From Lepus europaeus (lineage: Eukaryota > Chordata > Mammalia > Lagomorpha > Leporidae), in the NCBI RefSeq assembly GCF_033115175.1, contig NC_084843.1:58568474-58632473 (forward strand): a stretch of 64,000 nucleotides of DNA, read 5' to 3'. The notes below the pieces were generated by a model. That model was given only the letters and a program-made list of their open reading frames with translations, was not told the DNA's origin and made no database searches. This document shows, one piece after another, positions 22,346 to 34,399 of the stretch. Within the stretch, counting starts at the first letter, position 1. Every line of letters starts with the position of its first letter. The translations under genes and the position numbers were made by a program.

Positions 22346-23271
22346 CATTATGCAAATATTCCAATATATAGCAGCAGGGAAAGGCTTCTGCTGTGAACAG
22401 CCGTGTGTCCACCACCTAGATCCTACCGTGGATGTTTGTTCACTTTGTCTCGCTCCTTCTGTCCACACATTCCCCTGACATCGATTTCTTAAAGCCCCCA
22501 ATGCTTCAATATGTAACCAGCTTTGAGAACCAGGACTCAGAGACTTTGGGCTCCTCCTCGGTAAAGCTCTTTCTGGCTGTAATCTGGGGTTCTCCACAGG
22601 TGCCCTCCCCTGCCCACGGGGTTTGTTGTGGAGGAAGGCGTGCACTTACTCAGCACCTGCTGAGTACCCGTGGGGATCCCCTTCCCTTGAGCTGAGTCAA
22701 GTAGGAAATTTCATTTTCTGAAATGTTTCAAAGCCAGAGAAGTTCAGACCAAGGAACCTATGTACCTAGTGCCTGGCCCTCCATGGTGTTCTACGTTCTA
22801 GACCTGACCTGAGCTGGACGTGACTTGTCTTGGATCCCCCTTTGAATAAAGGCTGGGAGGGGAGGAAGCCTGCAGAATGGGTTCCTACTGACTGACCCAG
22901 GGGAGCAGCTAAACGGCACTGTGGGCTCTGGGCCTGCTCCCCAGTGCAGTGTGATCCTGTGTGGTAGGCGCTCTGCCAGATCCTTTGCAGCCAGTCCTGC
23001 AGGGCATATAGGGCTCTGCTGTGTGGAATCTTCCAGAAGGGCAAATCTGGTCGCTGACCATTTTTCCCTCCCCACACCACTGGGTGCACAGCTCACCCTG
23101 TGGGGCCTTGGGGTGCAGAGGGGGCGGGGCGTCCCCAGCACACACCCTTTCCCCAGGCTGTCTGAGGTTCACATGGGCACTGGGGGACCAAAGAATTGCA
23201 TTTTATAGATGAGACAGTCTTGGTGAGCAGTGTAAGTCAATGTGTGTTCCTCTTTCTCTTTCCATTTTTTT

Positions 23272-23590
23272 TTTTTCTTTTTAAGATTTAATTTACTTGG
23301 AAGGCAGAGTAACAGGGAGAGAGAAGAGAATCCTCCATCCATTGATTTCCTCTCCAAATGGCCTCAACGGTCAGAGCTGGGCCAGGCTTAAGCCAGGAGC
23401 CAGGAACTCCATTCAGGTCTCCCACATGTGTGGCAGGGACCCATGTACTTGGACCACCTGCTGCCTTCCCAGGTGCATTAGCAGGGAGCTGGATTGAAAG
23501 TGGAGCAGCTGGGTCTTGAGCCAGCACTCTCATACAGGACTCCATTGTTGTAAGTGGCAGCTTAATCCACTGAGCCACGGTGCCGACCCC
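23272..23590 (-). repeat. C-SINE, antisense
   Basis: Tail TTTTTAAGATTTAATTTACTTGG, head CCACGGTGCCGACCCC. Confidence 0.92.
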
Positions 23591-24265
23591 ATCATGTTTC
23601 TCTTTCTAAAAAAGCCATGGAAAGGTCATTTCAGGTGGAAATCCAGGTCACGCCTCTCTCTCAAGTGCTGCTTTCCCACCCTGTATGGAGAGGAGAAAGC
23701 AAGCCCCAGAGAGAGGCCCGCAGGGACATGCCTAAGCTTGCGATCCCCGTGGGCAGGGGGTCTGGGGTTTCCTGGCTGGTCAGAGGTGCTGGTCTGTAGG
23801 AGCTCATCCTGAAAGAACGCCGGGTTTCCCCTCGGTGGCCAGCGAGGCAGCCTCGTGTGGAGGAGGTTTCGGCGGGCACCCTGCTCCAGCCGTATTGGAG
23901 ACGGGCGCTCTTTGGGGCCCTGGGGCTTTTCTTGTGGTTCACTTCGGATGTCTTCCCGTGCTACTCAGGTGACTTGCTACACTTCCTGGAGTCCTCAGTG
24001 CCCAGGGAGATCTTAGCAGCGTGAGGACCAAGGCTGGCTCATGGCCCTGGGGCCCCAAGTGGGCTCACACAGGCCCTGTAGGGGAGGGCCACCACAGGGG
24101 TGCTGGTCAGTCACCGACACTGCACTGTTTTCCAGAACTCCGCCAAGAAAACCAAACAACTCCAGACTGTGGACGTCCACTAGTGGAGGAGGAGCTGTAA
24201 CAGGCGCAGGAGCCAGAATTTTAGAATTCGGGACAGAGGAGCAGGTGGCCTTTTGAAAACACTAT
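23591..24265. other. Intergenic DNA with no identified feature
   Basis: GC-rich. No repeat or gene recognised. Confidence 0.45.
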
Positions 24266-24504
24266 GGGGGCAGGCGTTGTGGCACGGCAGGTTAAGCCAC
24301 TGCTTGTTATCTGAGTGCCTGGGATCAAGTCTGCCTCCACCTCTGATCCAGCTTCTTGCTACTGTGTACCCTGGGAGACAGTAGACACAGATAGGTCCCT
24401 GCCACCCCTGTGGGAGACCTGCGTGGAGCTCCGGGCTCCTGGCTTTGGCCTGGCCCAGCTCTGGCGTTGTGGGCATTTGGAGAGGGAATCAGCAGAGGGA
24501 AGAT

Positions 24505-24537
<33 letters not shown>

Positions 24538-24560
24538 CAAATAAAGAAAAAACAAATAGA
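24266..24560 (+). repeat. C-SINE, sense
   Basis: Head GGGGGCAGGCGTTGTGGCAC, (TC)n before the CAAATAAAG tail. Confidence 0.92.
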
Positions 24561-27090
24561 TAATATACGAAAAACCCTAGGGAGGAGCATGTACAACTCT
24601 AACTGGTTGGAAAACACCAAGCAGTGGGCACGGGGATTGCTGCTGGCGGAAAACACGGAGCCGTTGGGAACCGGAAGACGAGGGAAGCGGCAGTGGTTGT
24701 GTTAGGACAGCGGGATTCGGGCAGTGACTGTTGAAGGTTTTCCTTACATTTTGACTGTTACGCCGTTGTTGCAACATGAAAACCACACCTGCGCGGCAGT
24801 GCTCCGTGGTGGACGCACCAGGACGGGGGTGGCAGAAGCCCTGTGCATGTCCAGGCTGGATGAGCTCTGGGGTCCTTCACTCCCCCTACAGCCCCACCCC
24901 TAGTAGGGCTACCACCTGGCACATAGCAGGTGCTTGATAAATACTTGTTCAACCAGTGGCAGCGTGGGCAGCGTATGCCCAAGCTTTAGGCGTTTTTGAA
25001 GGGGGACCAGAGGTATTTTGACTGGAGGAGAAAGAGACTTGGGAAAAGAAATCATGTCTGACCCCAAATCCTCCTCCAAAGGAAACATTAAAGTATTGTG
25101 ACTTCTTGTTGCAAGTCAGTTAGTTTCTTTTGATCAAAGGGGTTCAGTAAACATAAACCAAATTCTCATTTATTTATACCTCTGAGCTTTCCCACATGTA
25201 AATAAAACCACAGAACCAGGAGAAGAAACCCTGTCTCAGACATGGGACCCCATTGCGGGGTCAGAGTGCGATGGGGGACAAAGCCTGGCCCCTAGGGAGG
25301 AGTGGCTGCTTCACTGAGGCCCCTTTGGGTCCTCCCACACCCAGAATGGGTGCCCGCAGGTCAGCCTCCTCTTGCTCCCAGGGTGGGCGTCGGTGGTCCA
25401 GGGCAGAGGGGCACGCGCTGCCATCTCTCCCTTCCTGGGGTCCTAGAGCTTAGGCCTGTGACAACGCCAGGTTGCTGGGGCTTTCTGCCAGAGCATGGGA
25501 GGGCTCGGCTGGATGGGGCAGGAGCTGGGGGTTTGGCATGGCACTGGCCAGCTGCTAAAGGCCTTGCCTGGCGCCCCTGGATCCGAAATACCCTTTTGAG
25601 GTCACTGTTCGGGAGCAGAGCTTGGAAGGTCCCGTTTGGGCACAGGTCTGGAAAGGCGGCCTCCCCGAGCCATTGCTTTGTTGAAAAGAGAACCACGGGT
25701 TGACTCAGTTCTGGGGAAAAGTCGAGCAGGGGGACTTGTGTCTGGGAGCCCCTTGCTGGGGAAGCCCGGAGCAGTGCAGCTTTTGTGCTGATCCCCGCCC
25801 AGACTCCTGCTGTTGGCTCCTGGTCACAGCAGGTTTGCCCTCACTTGCAAGCCCCCAGAAGAATGGGATTCAACCCAGAGAAGGGTAGGCTGCTGCTTGT
25901 TTTTGAAGCAGAGCCCTGAGCCCTCTACAGGTGACGTTCCTGTTCACTCCTCCCCACAGCCGCCGTGTTCTAACACAGATCCGCAGGCTCACACGCCAGC
26001 CCCGCTCCAGTGTCCTGCAGCTGTCTCGTAGCGCTCTGGCTATGGACTGAGCCGCCCCAGGGCCATCCTGTCTGGGCCCTCCTCAGCCTCCTAACATCCT
26101 TAGGAGATGCTGCCTTTTCCCGGTGTTGACGGGTACAGAACCTGGAGTACGGGGAGGCCTTCCGTGAGCAGATGGCAGAGCTGCACGCTAAGAGGGGCCC
26201 TCCGCTGCCTTGTGTACAAAGTCAGCCTTGGCGCCGTCTGTGTCTGGGCCACACTTGTGGACTGAGAGCTTGCTGTGCGCAGGTGCAGTTGCCCTGGGGA
26301 TTGGCGAGGCCCTGCCTCGTGTCATCACTTCAGGGTGGGCCAGAGGGAGGAGAGGGCTGGGACATCCAGGGGACCCTGGGCCCAGGCGGGGAGCAGCTGT
26401 GCCTGCCCTCTCTCTGCCTGGGACAGAGTCAGAAATGAACCCGACCTCATGCTGTGTGGCTCCTCGGAGGGGAACTGGAGCTTCAGTCAAGTGTCTCCAG
26501 GGCCTGCTTATCTCTGGGCTGGGACCTGTGTGTGGTCTTGCATCACACCCATTGTGGGGGGCTTTCCCTATCTCTGCTTCACACACACACATCTCGGAAT
26601 AGACCAAGGACGGGATCAGAGAGGCTCCTCCCCAGGAGACAAGGAGGCAGCATGAAGGAACGCCTGCTGGGAGTGTTTGGCCAGGTGGCTCTGCCTTTGG
26701 AGCATCTGCGGGCACAGACGAGATGCGATTGTGCTTTCCCAGGCTGGCTCTGGCTGCTGGGTGATGACAGGTGGACAGGCTCTGGACTTTGTCCCCTGAG
26801 GCTCCCCTGGGTTGTCCCCTCTGGTGCCCAGCCTCTGCTCATCAAGTGCTATCTTCTGCTTCTTTCTCAGTACAGTCCTCAGGGGACTGTGGAGAGGATG
26901 AAATGCACTCCTGTGTGACAAGTGCTCAGAACAGTTTTCATGGCCAGAGCCTGGCAGAGACCCGGGTCCAGTCCTGCCTCCCTCCCCTTCACCAGCCAGC
27001 CTGGTGCTGTGGGTGGGGCTGGGAAGGCCAGCCTGACACAGGTGTATGAGCTTGAGCGTACCTTATCTGGCACGTGTGAACCCCTCTTGC
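24561..27090. other. C-SINE-free, GC-rich intergenic island
   Basis: 2.5 kb. A MIR/L2-type 3' end is at 24905-24960 (CCTGGCACATAGCAGGTGC). Several overlapping frames of 90-175 codons on both strands are not supported by any domain. Confidence 0.5.
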
Positions 27091-27405
27091 CTTTTTTTTT
27101 TTTTTTTAAAGATTTATTTATTTGATAGGCAGAGTTACAGAGAGGCAGAGAGGTCTTCCATCTGCGGGTTTACTCCCCAGTTGGTCACAATGGCCGGAGC
27201 TGAGCTGATCCAAAGCCAGGAGCTTCTTCCTGGTCTCCCACACAGGTGCAGGGGCCCAAGGACTTGGGCCATCTTCCCACTGCTTTTCTAGGCCTCAAGC
27301 AGGGAGCTGGATCAGAAGTGGAGCAGCCAGGACTCAATCTGGTACCCACATGGGATGCTGGCACTGCAGGTGGCAGCTTTACCTGCTACGCCACAGCGCT
27401 GGTCC
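27091..27405 (-). repeat. C-SINE, antisense
   Basis: T16 tail, head CCACAGCGCTGGTCC. Flanked by CTCTTGCC and CTCCTTGCC. Confidence 0.93.
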
Positions 27406-27629
27406 CTCCTCCTTGCCATCTTAAACAAGGTCAAAGAAAATGAGTTTAAGATTTCTCAGGAATGTTTGCTTCTTGATTTTCCCCCTGACTCCCCGTGGTT
27501 GCCTTCCCCCACCCTTCCGTTCTTCAGTTCTGAGGTCTCGGGTATTGCCTTGCGGTCCTTCACCCCTGGGACACGACGTTTGCCTTTCGGAACCTAACAG
27601 AGCCCACTGACACGGGGCACTGAGCATTG

Positions 27630-27720
27630 AAGAGACAGCAAAACTGGGGCCCAAGGAGGCTCACCACCTAGCCCGAGGTCACAGTTAGGAAGTGGCAGGT
27701 TTGAACCTGAGCAGAGTGAT
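27630..27720 (-). repeat. MIR fragment
   Basis: AACTGGGGCCCAAGGAGGCTC...GAGGTCACAGTTAGGAAGTGG is the antisense MIR core. Confidence 0.65.
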
Positions 27721-28332
27721 GCGAAGCCCCAGCCCATCCACACCTTCTCACAGCCACCCTAGAAGCCTCCTGTTTAGAATCCACAGGAATTTGGAGAGCG
27801 TGGTCTTTGTCCTACAAGCATCCGCACTCTGTTTTGATCATCCAGAGAGATTTTATTCCAGGGTTGGAAGTTGCCCATTTCCCTGGTGTTGGGTTTCCTC
27901 CTAAATAAGGCACGCTTTCTGAATTTCCCCCGGCTCCCCTGCTCAGAAGCAGGCCTGTTTTCTCCGTCACCTGTGGAGATGGAGCGGCTGCAGATCAGCT
28001 GTGAGGGTCCGGTCTCCTCTGAAGCCAGAGGGGCTTGGCTGCTTTCCCGGGGGCTGGGCGTGGGGCCGGGCCAGGGCTGGCTTCCTGTCCCCAGCCCTCA
28101 CAGAGGAGAGCGCTTTCCAGGCGCGCTGCTTCCCAGGCCACCCGCTGGGCATCGAGGGCTTTGTTTAGGGGGCATGCTGCTGTCCCTGACAAAGCACACC
28201 ACACTGGCTAGGGTCCTCTGCCCAGGCTCAGAATTTAATGTTAGCTTAGTCTGTCATTGTTATATTCCAGAACATTTAGAAATTAAGTAAAAGGAAAAGG
28301 AAAAAGGTTATCCCTAGTTCCTTCTCCGTGGG
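27721..28332. other. Intergenic DNA with no identified feature
   Basis: GC-rich. No repeat or gene recognised. Confidence 0.4.
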
Positions 28333-28632
28333 TGTTTAAATTATATGTCTATCTGAAAAGTAGAGAGACAGAGATCTTCCAGTCTCTGGTTTACTCCCCT
28401 TCAACCTACAACAGTGGGGACTGAATTAGGTCCAGGCTAGGAGCCAGGAACTCATTCTGGGTCTCCCATATGGGTAGCAGGGACCCAAGTACTTGAGCCG
28501 TTCCCTGCTGCCTCCCAGGGCGTGTGTATTAGCAGGAAGCTGGAGTTGGAAGCAGAGGTGGGACTCGAACCCAGGTACTCTGATACGGGATGCAGGTGTC
28601 CCAGTATCTTAACCACCACGCCAAGTGCTCTC
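28333..28632 (-). repeat. C-SINE, antisense, old
   Basis: Eroded tail ATTATATGTCTATCTGAAAAG. Head region CTTAACCACCACGCCAAGTGC. Confidence 0.85.
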
Positions 28633-28779
28633 CTCTTCCCGGAGATTTTAATATAAGTTATTGTTTACTTTGAACTTGAGCGCCTATGTGCAGGGGGCAC
28701 GGCAGGGACACCACCCTTGATCCCTCCCTGAGCTTCTCACAGTCTGAGCCTGTGATGCCTAGGGCGGCTTTGAACCATT

Positions 28780-29065
28780 TCCGTTTCCACCACCACTCAC
28801 TGAGTGTGTACCGTGGCCAGGGACTCCTTAGGCACGGGGGGCATACGTTCCTGTCCTCCGTGGGAAGCTATGCGTCAGCCACAGGAGAAAAGGAAGGAAG
28901 GGGCCATGGCAGGGGCGGGCTGCAGGTTTAAGGGAAGCATCAGGCTTGACCTTGTCAAAGTGAGGTTTGAAGGAGGGATTCGGCCCAGTGAGTATCTGGG
29001 AACAGAGAGTTGCAGGCAGGGGAAACAAAATCAACACAAACATCAGGAAGGAGTCTGAGTGAGGC
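28780..29065. repeat. Ancient mammalian repeat, family uncertain
   Basis: CACTGAGTGTGTACCGTGGCC...GCATACGTTCCTGTCC...GAACAGAGAGTTGCAGG resembles the old repeat at 16578-17710. Confidence 0.35.
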
Positions 29066-30247
29066 CGTGGGAGGGAAGGGAGGGCTTGCATGCCGATGCT
29101 AATTGCATTGTGGCTGCCCGGTGGGTGGGGCGATGTACCCAGCCAGAGCACCAAGCTCTGCCCGAACCCCTTGGCCAACGGAAATCAAACAAAGGCTCTT
29201 TCACAATGAAGATGTGGCCTTGAGCAAGCTCACTATTCCCTGCCTCAGTGACCTGGCCCCTTGGCTCATGGCCCCTGAGTGCACCTTTGTAGTAACACCA
29301 ATAACAAAATAATAATGCTAGCAATACGATGACCATTGCGGCATATTTCCCTGGAGGAATAGGTTAATTGTTGTTATTATAGAGACTTTAAAAAAATCAA
29401 AGTCAAACTATTTGTCTTTGGTGGTTTCAGAAGAAAAGAATGGCAAGATCATGGCCTTGGGCGGGTGGTGGTGGGGGGAATGAGGTGGAAGAGGCATGGG
29501 TTTTCCACTCGCCAGCATTGAACAGGCTCCACTTTGAGGGAGCTGTGCTCCCAGCATCCTGCGCAGCTGTTCCCTGAGAGCAGTGCCTTAGCTGAGGTTC
29601 AGGATGTCCGTTGCAAGCAGCGGCCGGCCGTTGGTCGGGAAGGTTTGGAAAGTGTTATGCAAACAGCGAAAAAAAACGGTCTTTGGAGAATGGAGAAAGC
29701 AGCAAAAACCTGGCAGAGGGTCCCACTTTGAGGCTGTAGGGACCAGAATTGCAAACTCCCTGCCCACTGGGTTGCTGAAAGGAGTGACTGAGAGTATCCT
29801 GTTGGCTGTGCTTGGCTTTGCCCAAAATCAAGGTCAGGGCCTTTATTCCAGAGAAGGACTTTCCCTGCCCGTGGCAGACAGGACAGTTTGGCTTTCTTTT
29901 AATGCCAGCGCAAAGGGATGGGCTTGCTGGGGACGAGCCCCCCGGCTCCCGAGACACAGGAGGGGCGACAGGGCCGATCAGATCAGAAGCCAAATCCCAC
30001 CAGCATCCCACTGGAATAGTCACACAATGACACCTGCTTCACAGAGCAGCGGTGATGCTCAAGTGAGTGAGTACACATGAAGCTCTGAGAGACACCTGGA
30101 AAGTCTTAGTGAGCGAGCGTCCTTGTCTCAGGGTACATGGGCTCCTCCTAATGACATCCGAGTGCTTTCCACCAAGCGCGGCCTCTTAGGCGACAGTTTC
30201 CAGTGCAGGCACACATTCAGGTCACACAGCTTTCCTTTTTCTGTTCC
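29066..30247. other. Intergenic DNA, little identified
   Basis: A possible MIR end lies at 30035-30110. Otherwise no feature is recognised. Confidence 0.4.
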
Positions 30248-30296
30248 TTCTTTTTTAAAATATTTTTTGTTTCTTTGAAAGGCAGAGTGAGAGAGA

Positions 30297-30328
<32 letters not shown>

Positions 30329-30569
30329 TTGACAGAGAAAGAAATCTTTTATCCACTGGACCACTCCTCAAATGGTCACAACACTCTGGACAAAGTCAAA
30401 GCCAGCAGCCAGGAGCTCCATCCAGGTCTCCCATGTGAGTGGCAGGGGCCCAGGCACTGGGGCCATTTTCCACTGCTTTCCCAGGAAGATTAGCAGGGAG
30501 CTGGATCAGAAGTGGAGTCCATATGGGATGCAAATAGCAGCTTAACCCACTGTACCACAAGGCTGGCTC
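30248..30569 (-). repeat. C-SINE, antisense
   Basis: (GA)n at about 30290-30330, head GTACCACAAGGCTGGCTCCC. Confidence 0.9.
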
Positions 30570-30574
30570 CCTCT

Positions 30575-30880
30575 TTTTAAATTTTTTTCTATATTTTTAT
30601 TTGAAAGGCAGAGAGAGAGAGAGAGATCACCTATCCACTGGTATACTATCCAAATGCCCACAATAGCCAGAGCTGGGACAGGCCTGATCAGAAACTGGGA
30701 ACTCTATCTGGGTCTCCCATGTCAGTGGCAGGGACCCCAGGACTTGAGCCAGCACCTGCTGCCTCCCCTAGTTCACATTAGCAGGAAGTTGAAATCAGGA
30801 GGAGACCTGGGATTTGAACCTTGGCACTCTGATATGGGATATGGGTGTCCCGCTTCACTGAATGACTGCCTCCCTGTGTC
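30575..30880 (-). repeat. C-SINE, antisense
   Basis: Follows directly on the preceding copy. The head is eroded (CACTGAATGACTGCCTCCC). Confidence 0.87.
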
Positions 30881-30928
30881 TCTTTTTCTAACCAAGATTT
30901 TTCTTAATTTTAAAAGAGCCATCATTTT

Positions 30929-31270
30929 TGTTTTGTTTTTTTTTGTTTTTTGGACAGGCAGCAGAGTGGACAGTGAGAGAGAGAGAGACAGAGAGAAAGG
31001 TCTTCCTTTGCCGTTGGTTCACCCTCCAATGGCCGCCGCGGCTGGCACACCGCACTGATCCGATGGCAGGAGCCAGGTGCTTCTCCTGGTCTCCCATGGG
31101 GTGCAGGGCCCAAGCACTTGGGCCATCCTCCACTGCACTCCCTGGCCACAGCAGAGAGCTGGCCTGGAAGAGGGGCAACCGGGACAGAATCCGGCGCCCC
31201 GACCGGGACTAGAACCCAGTGTGCCGGTGCCGCAAGGCGGAGGATTAGCTTATTGAGCCACGGTGCCGGC
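30929..31270 (-). repeat. C-SINE, antisense, young subtype
   Basis: Perfect 18-nt TSD TAAAAGAGCCATCATTTT (30911-30928 and 31271-31288). Confidence 0.96.
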
Positions 31271-31293
31271 TAAAAGAGCCATCATTTTCTAAG

Positions 31294-31829
31294 CCAGCAC
31301 TGTCCAGTAGAAATAGAATGCAAACCAGAAACATAATGTCAACATTTTCAGTAGGTACATTTTTATAAGTAGAAGGAGGGTGGGTGCTTGGTGTGATTCA
31401 GCTGCCGCTTGGAATGCCCACATCCATCGCAGGTCCTGGCTCTGCTTCCTCTTCCAGCTTCCAGCTCCTGTGCATCCTGGGAGGCAGCAGTGGTGGCTCA
31501 AGTGGTGCGGGCCCTGCACACCAGGAGACCTGGACTGAGCTCCGGCTCCTGGCTTCGGCCTTGCCCAGTCCTGCTGTTGTGGGCATTTGGGGAGTGAACC
31601 AGGAGATGTGAGATCTGTCTTCGTCCCTTTGTCTCTTCAGGTGTAATGAATTTAATAATATATTTTAGCCCAGTATATCCAAAATATAACTTTATTAATA
31701 TGTTTTACATTCTTTCTCTTTACCATATGCAAATCCAGTGTATCTCTCACAAATATAGCACATCTCAGCTTGGACTAGCCACATCTCAAGGGCTTACTAG
31801 CCACCTTGGCTACCACGTGGGACAGTGCC
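31294..31829 (+). mobile_element. MER33-like hAT transposon, split by a SINE
   Basis: The left end CAGCACTGTCCAGTAGAAAT and the right end GGGACAGTGCC are inverted. Flanks TTCTAAG and TTCTGAG suggest an 8-bp-type TSD. Internal TTAATAATATATTTTAGCCC and AGCACATCTCAGCTTGGAC fit MER33. The SINE at 31376-31640 interrupts it. Confidence 0.7.
31376..31640 (+). repeat. C-SINE, sense
   Basis: Lies inside the hAT element. Head GGGTGGGTGCTTGGTGTG. Confidence 0.85.
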
Positions 31830-32148
31830 GTTCTGAGTGGCAGGAGATGGCTAGGGCAGGGAGCGGGGGTCAGCTGGTCAGGCGGGGCCCTGGCTCTCCC
31901 CTGTCACACCAAGGTAGCCAGGGAGACCTGTGACACGGAGGCTTCTCCGATCATACAGAGCCAGGGGTCCCAGCACAAGCCCTGCCATCCCAAGAGTGTG
32001 GTTCTGAGCTGAGAGAGATTGAGCAAGCGCAGGCCTGCTCCTAACGGTCTTTTCCTTCCTCCTCACCCCCTCACTCCTCTGTCTGTGGTGAGGATCCCAT
32101 TCGAAACTGCCACTCGCCTTTCACGGATTGCCATCCGCTATTGGAATG

Positions 32149-32465
32149 CTGGGAGAGGGGCTGGTTCAGGTTCAGCCGCAGCCTTCAGTGTCTGTGCTGG
32201 TTCAGGTCCTGGTTCTTCCACTTCCCCCACTTCCGATGCAGCTCCTGCTAATGCGCCTGAGAAAGCAGTGGATGAAGGCCCGGGTGCTGTGGTCCCTGCG
32301 CCACGTGGGAGGACCGGATAAAGCTCCCGGCTCAGCCCTGCGCATTGTAGCCGTTAAGAGTGTGAACCAGGGGTGGACAACCTCTCTCTCTCTGTCTCTC
32401 CTTCTCTCTCTCTCTTTGTAACTCTGCCTTTGAAATAGATAAGTAAACCTTAAAAAAAAAAAAAA
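32149..32465 (+). repeat. C-SINE, sense, with altered head
   Basis: Head GGGAGAGGGGCTGGTTCAGG, B-box-like GGTTCAGGTCC, tail AAATAGATAAGTAAACC then A17. Confidence 0.88.
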
Positions 32466-32546
32466 AAGAAATGCTAGGAGGAACAAGATCAAGAGCCGTA
32501 TTACACAATATAGTGACTGTAGTTAACAACAAAGGACAGCTGTTTC
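32466..32546 (+). mobile_element. Old L1 3' fragment
   Basis: GCTAGGAGGAACAAGATCAAG...ACACAATATAGTGACTGTAG is typical of old L1 3' sequence. Confidence 0.6.
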
Positions 32547-32547
32547 T

Positions 32548-32840
32548 TGACTTATAATGGGAGCTATGTCGCAGTAAACCCTTTGGAGACTGAAATATCA
32601 TCAGTAGAAGATGCATCGAATCTGTCTAACCTTCAGTATCCTGGCTTAGCAACACAGCACACTGCAGGGCTAAGGTTGTTTCCCCTCTTGATCACACAGC
32701 TGACGGGGGCACACCTGCTACTATCTGACTGCATGTGGCTGCCTGGGAAAGACAAATTTCGAAACAAGGTTTCTTTCTTTTATTTTTTTTTTTTTAAGAT
32801 TTATTTATTTGAAAGGCAGAGCTACACAGAGAGAGGAGAC

Positions 32841-32880
<40 letters not shown>

Positions 32881-33242
32881 GTCTTCCACCTGCTGGTTCA
32901 TTCCCCAATTGGCCGCAACAGCCAGAGCTGCGCCAATCTGAAGCCAGGAGCCAGGAACTTCTTCTGGGTCTCCCACACAGGTGCAGGGGCCCAAGGACTT
33001 GGGACTTGGGCCATCTTCTACTGCTATCCCAGGCCATAGCAGAGAGCTGGATCAGAAGAGGAGCAGCCGGGACTAGAACCGGCGGCCATATGGGATGCCG
33101 GCGCTTCAGGCTAGGGCGTTAACCCACTGTGCTACAATGCCAGCCCCTCAAAACAAGGTTTCTGCTGAATGTATATCACTTTTGCACCTTGCAAAATCAA
33201 ATATTTGTAAGTGGAATCAGTGTAGGTTGGGGACTTTGGTAT
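32548..33242. mobile_element. DNA-transposon-like repeat split by a SINE
   Basis: Left piece GACTTATAATGGGAGCTATG...CAGTAAACCC; right piece GTTTCTGCTGAATGTATATC...TTGGGGACTTTGG. The order fits an old Tc1/mariner- or Tigger-like nonautonomous element whose exact name I do not give. Confidence 0.5.
32775..33150 (-). repeat. C-SINE, antisense
   Basis: TSD AAACAAGGTTTCT at 32762-32774 and 33151-33163. (GA)n expanded at 32838-32880. Confidence 0.95.
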
Positions 33243-33249
33243 TCTTTTT

Positions 33250-33588
33250 TTTTTTTTTTTTTTTAAGATTTATTTTTTATTTCTTTGAAAGACAGAGTTA
33301 CAGAGAGAGGTAGTACCAGAGAGAGAGAAAGGTCTTCCATCTGCTGGTTCACTCTCCAAATGACTGCAACAGCCAGACTGAGCTGATCCGAACCCAGGAG
33401 CCACGAGCCTCTCTGGGTCTCCCACGTGGGTGCAGGGGCCCAAGGACTTAGGCCATCTTCTACTGCTTTCCCAGGCCACAGCAGAGAGCTGGATTGGAAG
33501 TGGAGCAGCTGGTACACAAACCAGCACCCATATGGGGTGCCCGCACTGCAGGCCAGGGCTTTAACTCACTGTACCACAGCACTGGCCC
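33250..33588 (-). repeat. C-SINE, antisense
   Basis: Flanked by TTGGTATTCTTTTT and CTGGTATTCTTTTT (33236 and 33588). Confidence 0.94.
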
Positions 33589-33601
33589 TGGTATTCTTTT
33601 T

Positions 33602-33915
33602 CTTTTTGAAAAATTATTTATTTATTTCAAAGGCAGAGTGACAGGGAGAAACAATAAAGAGAGAGATCTTCCATGTGCTAGTCCACTCCCTAAGTGGCTG
33701 CAAGAGCTGAGGCTTTGGCTGTGCTGAAGCCAAGAGCCAGAAACGCCGTCTGGGTCTCCCACGTGGGTGTCAGAGATCGAAGTACTTGAACCGTCTGCTG
33801 CCTCTGAGGAGCATTGGCAGAGAGCTGGATCGGTAGCGGAGCAGCAGGGACTCAAACTGGCTCTGTGATAGGGGATGTGGGCGTCCCGGCGGTGCACCAC
33901 AAGGCTGCCACGTGT
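33602..33915 (-). repeat. C-SINE, antisense
   Basis: Second in a run of four antisense copies. Head GCACCACAAGGCTGCC. Confidence 0.9.
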
Positions 33916-33924
33916 TGGATTGCA

Positions 33925-34234
33925 TTCTTTAAAAGATGTATTATTTTAAAGGCAGAGTGAGGAAGAGGAAGGCTCAGAGAGGTCTTCTATTCAATACTTT
34001 ATCCTCCAAATGCCCACAACAGCTGGGGCAGGACCAGGCCAAAGTCAAGAAACCAGGAACTCCATCTGGGTCTCCCTTGTGGGTGGCAGGGACCCAACCA
34101 CTTGAGCCATCAAGATGCTTCCCAGGGTGTGCACTGGCATGAAGTTGGAATTAGAAATGGAAGCAGAATTGAAACCCAAACACTCCCAAATGGCATGTGG
34201 ATGTCTTAACCGCTACATCTAACACCTGCCTTCT
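33925..34234 (-). repeat. C-SINE, antisense, old
   Basis: Third in the run. Eroded head CTACATCTAACACCTGCC. Confidence 0.86.
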
Positions 34235-34235
34235 T

Positions 34236-34399
34236 TTTAAAAAGTAATTCTTTTGAGAGACTGGCTGAGCCCATCTCTGGTCACTCTGCGAAAGTCTTCA
34301 GTGGCCAGGTCTGGACCGGCTTGGAAGTTGGGAGCCAGGAGCTCAATTCAGGTCTCCCATGTGGGCAGTGCCTTAACTGCTAAGCCAAGCCTGGCCCAT
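34236..34399 (-). repeat. C-SINE, antisense, internally deleted
   Basis: Keeps GGGAGCCAGGAGCTCAATTC and GGTCTCCCATGTGGG but jumps straight to the head (TTAACTGCTAAGCCAAGCC). Confidence 0.78.

Larger units (their letters stand above)
20367..23269. other. C-SINE-free, GC-rich intergenic island
   Basis: 2.9 kb without a C-SINE. It holds old MIR and MER5-type pieces (listed separately). No recognisable gene; the longest open frames (178 codons at 20531-21067) have no domain I know. Confidence 0.5.

Noticed and set aside
26188..26715. 175-codon minus-strand frame
   Set aside because: GC-rich region with competing frames on both strands, low-complexity Pro/Ala/Ser/Gly composition and no domain.
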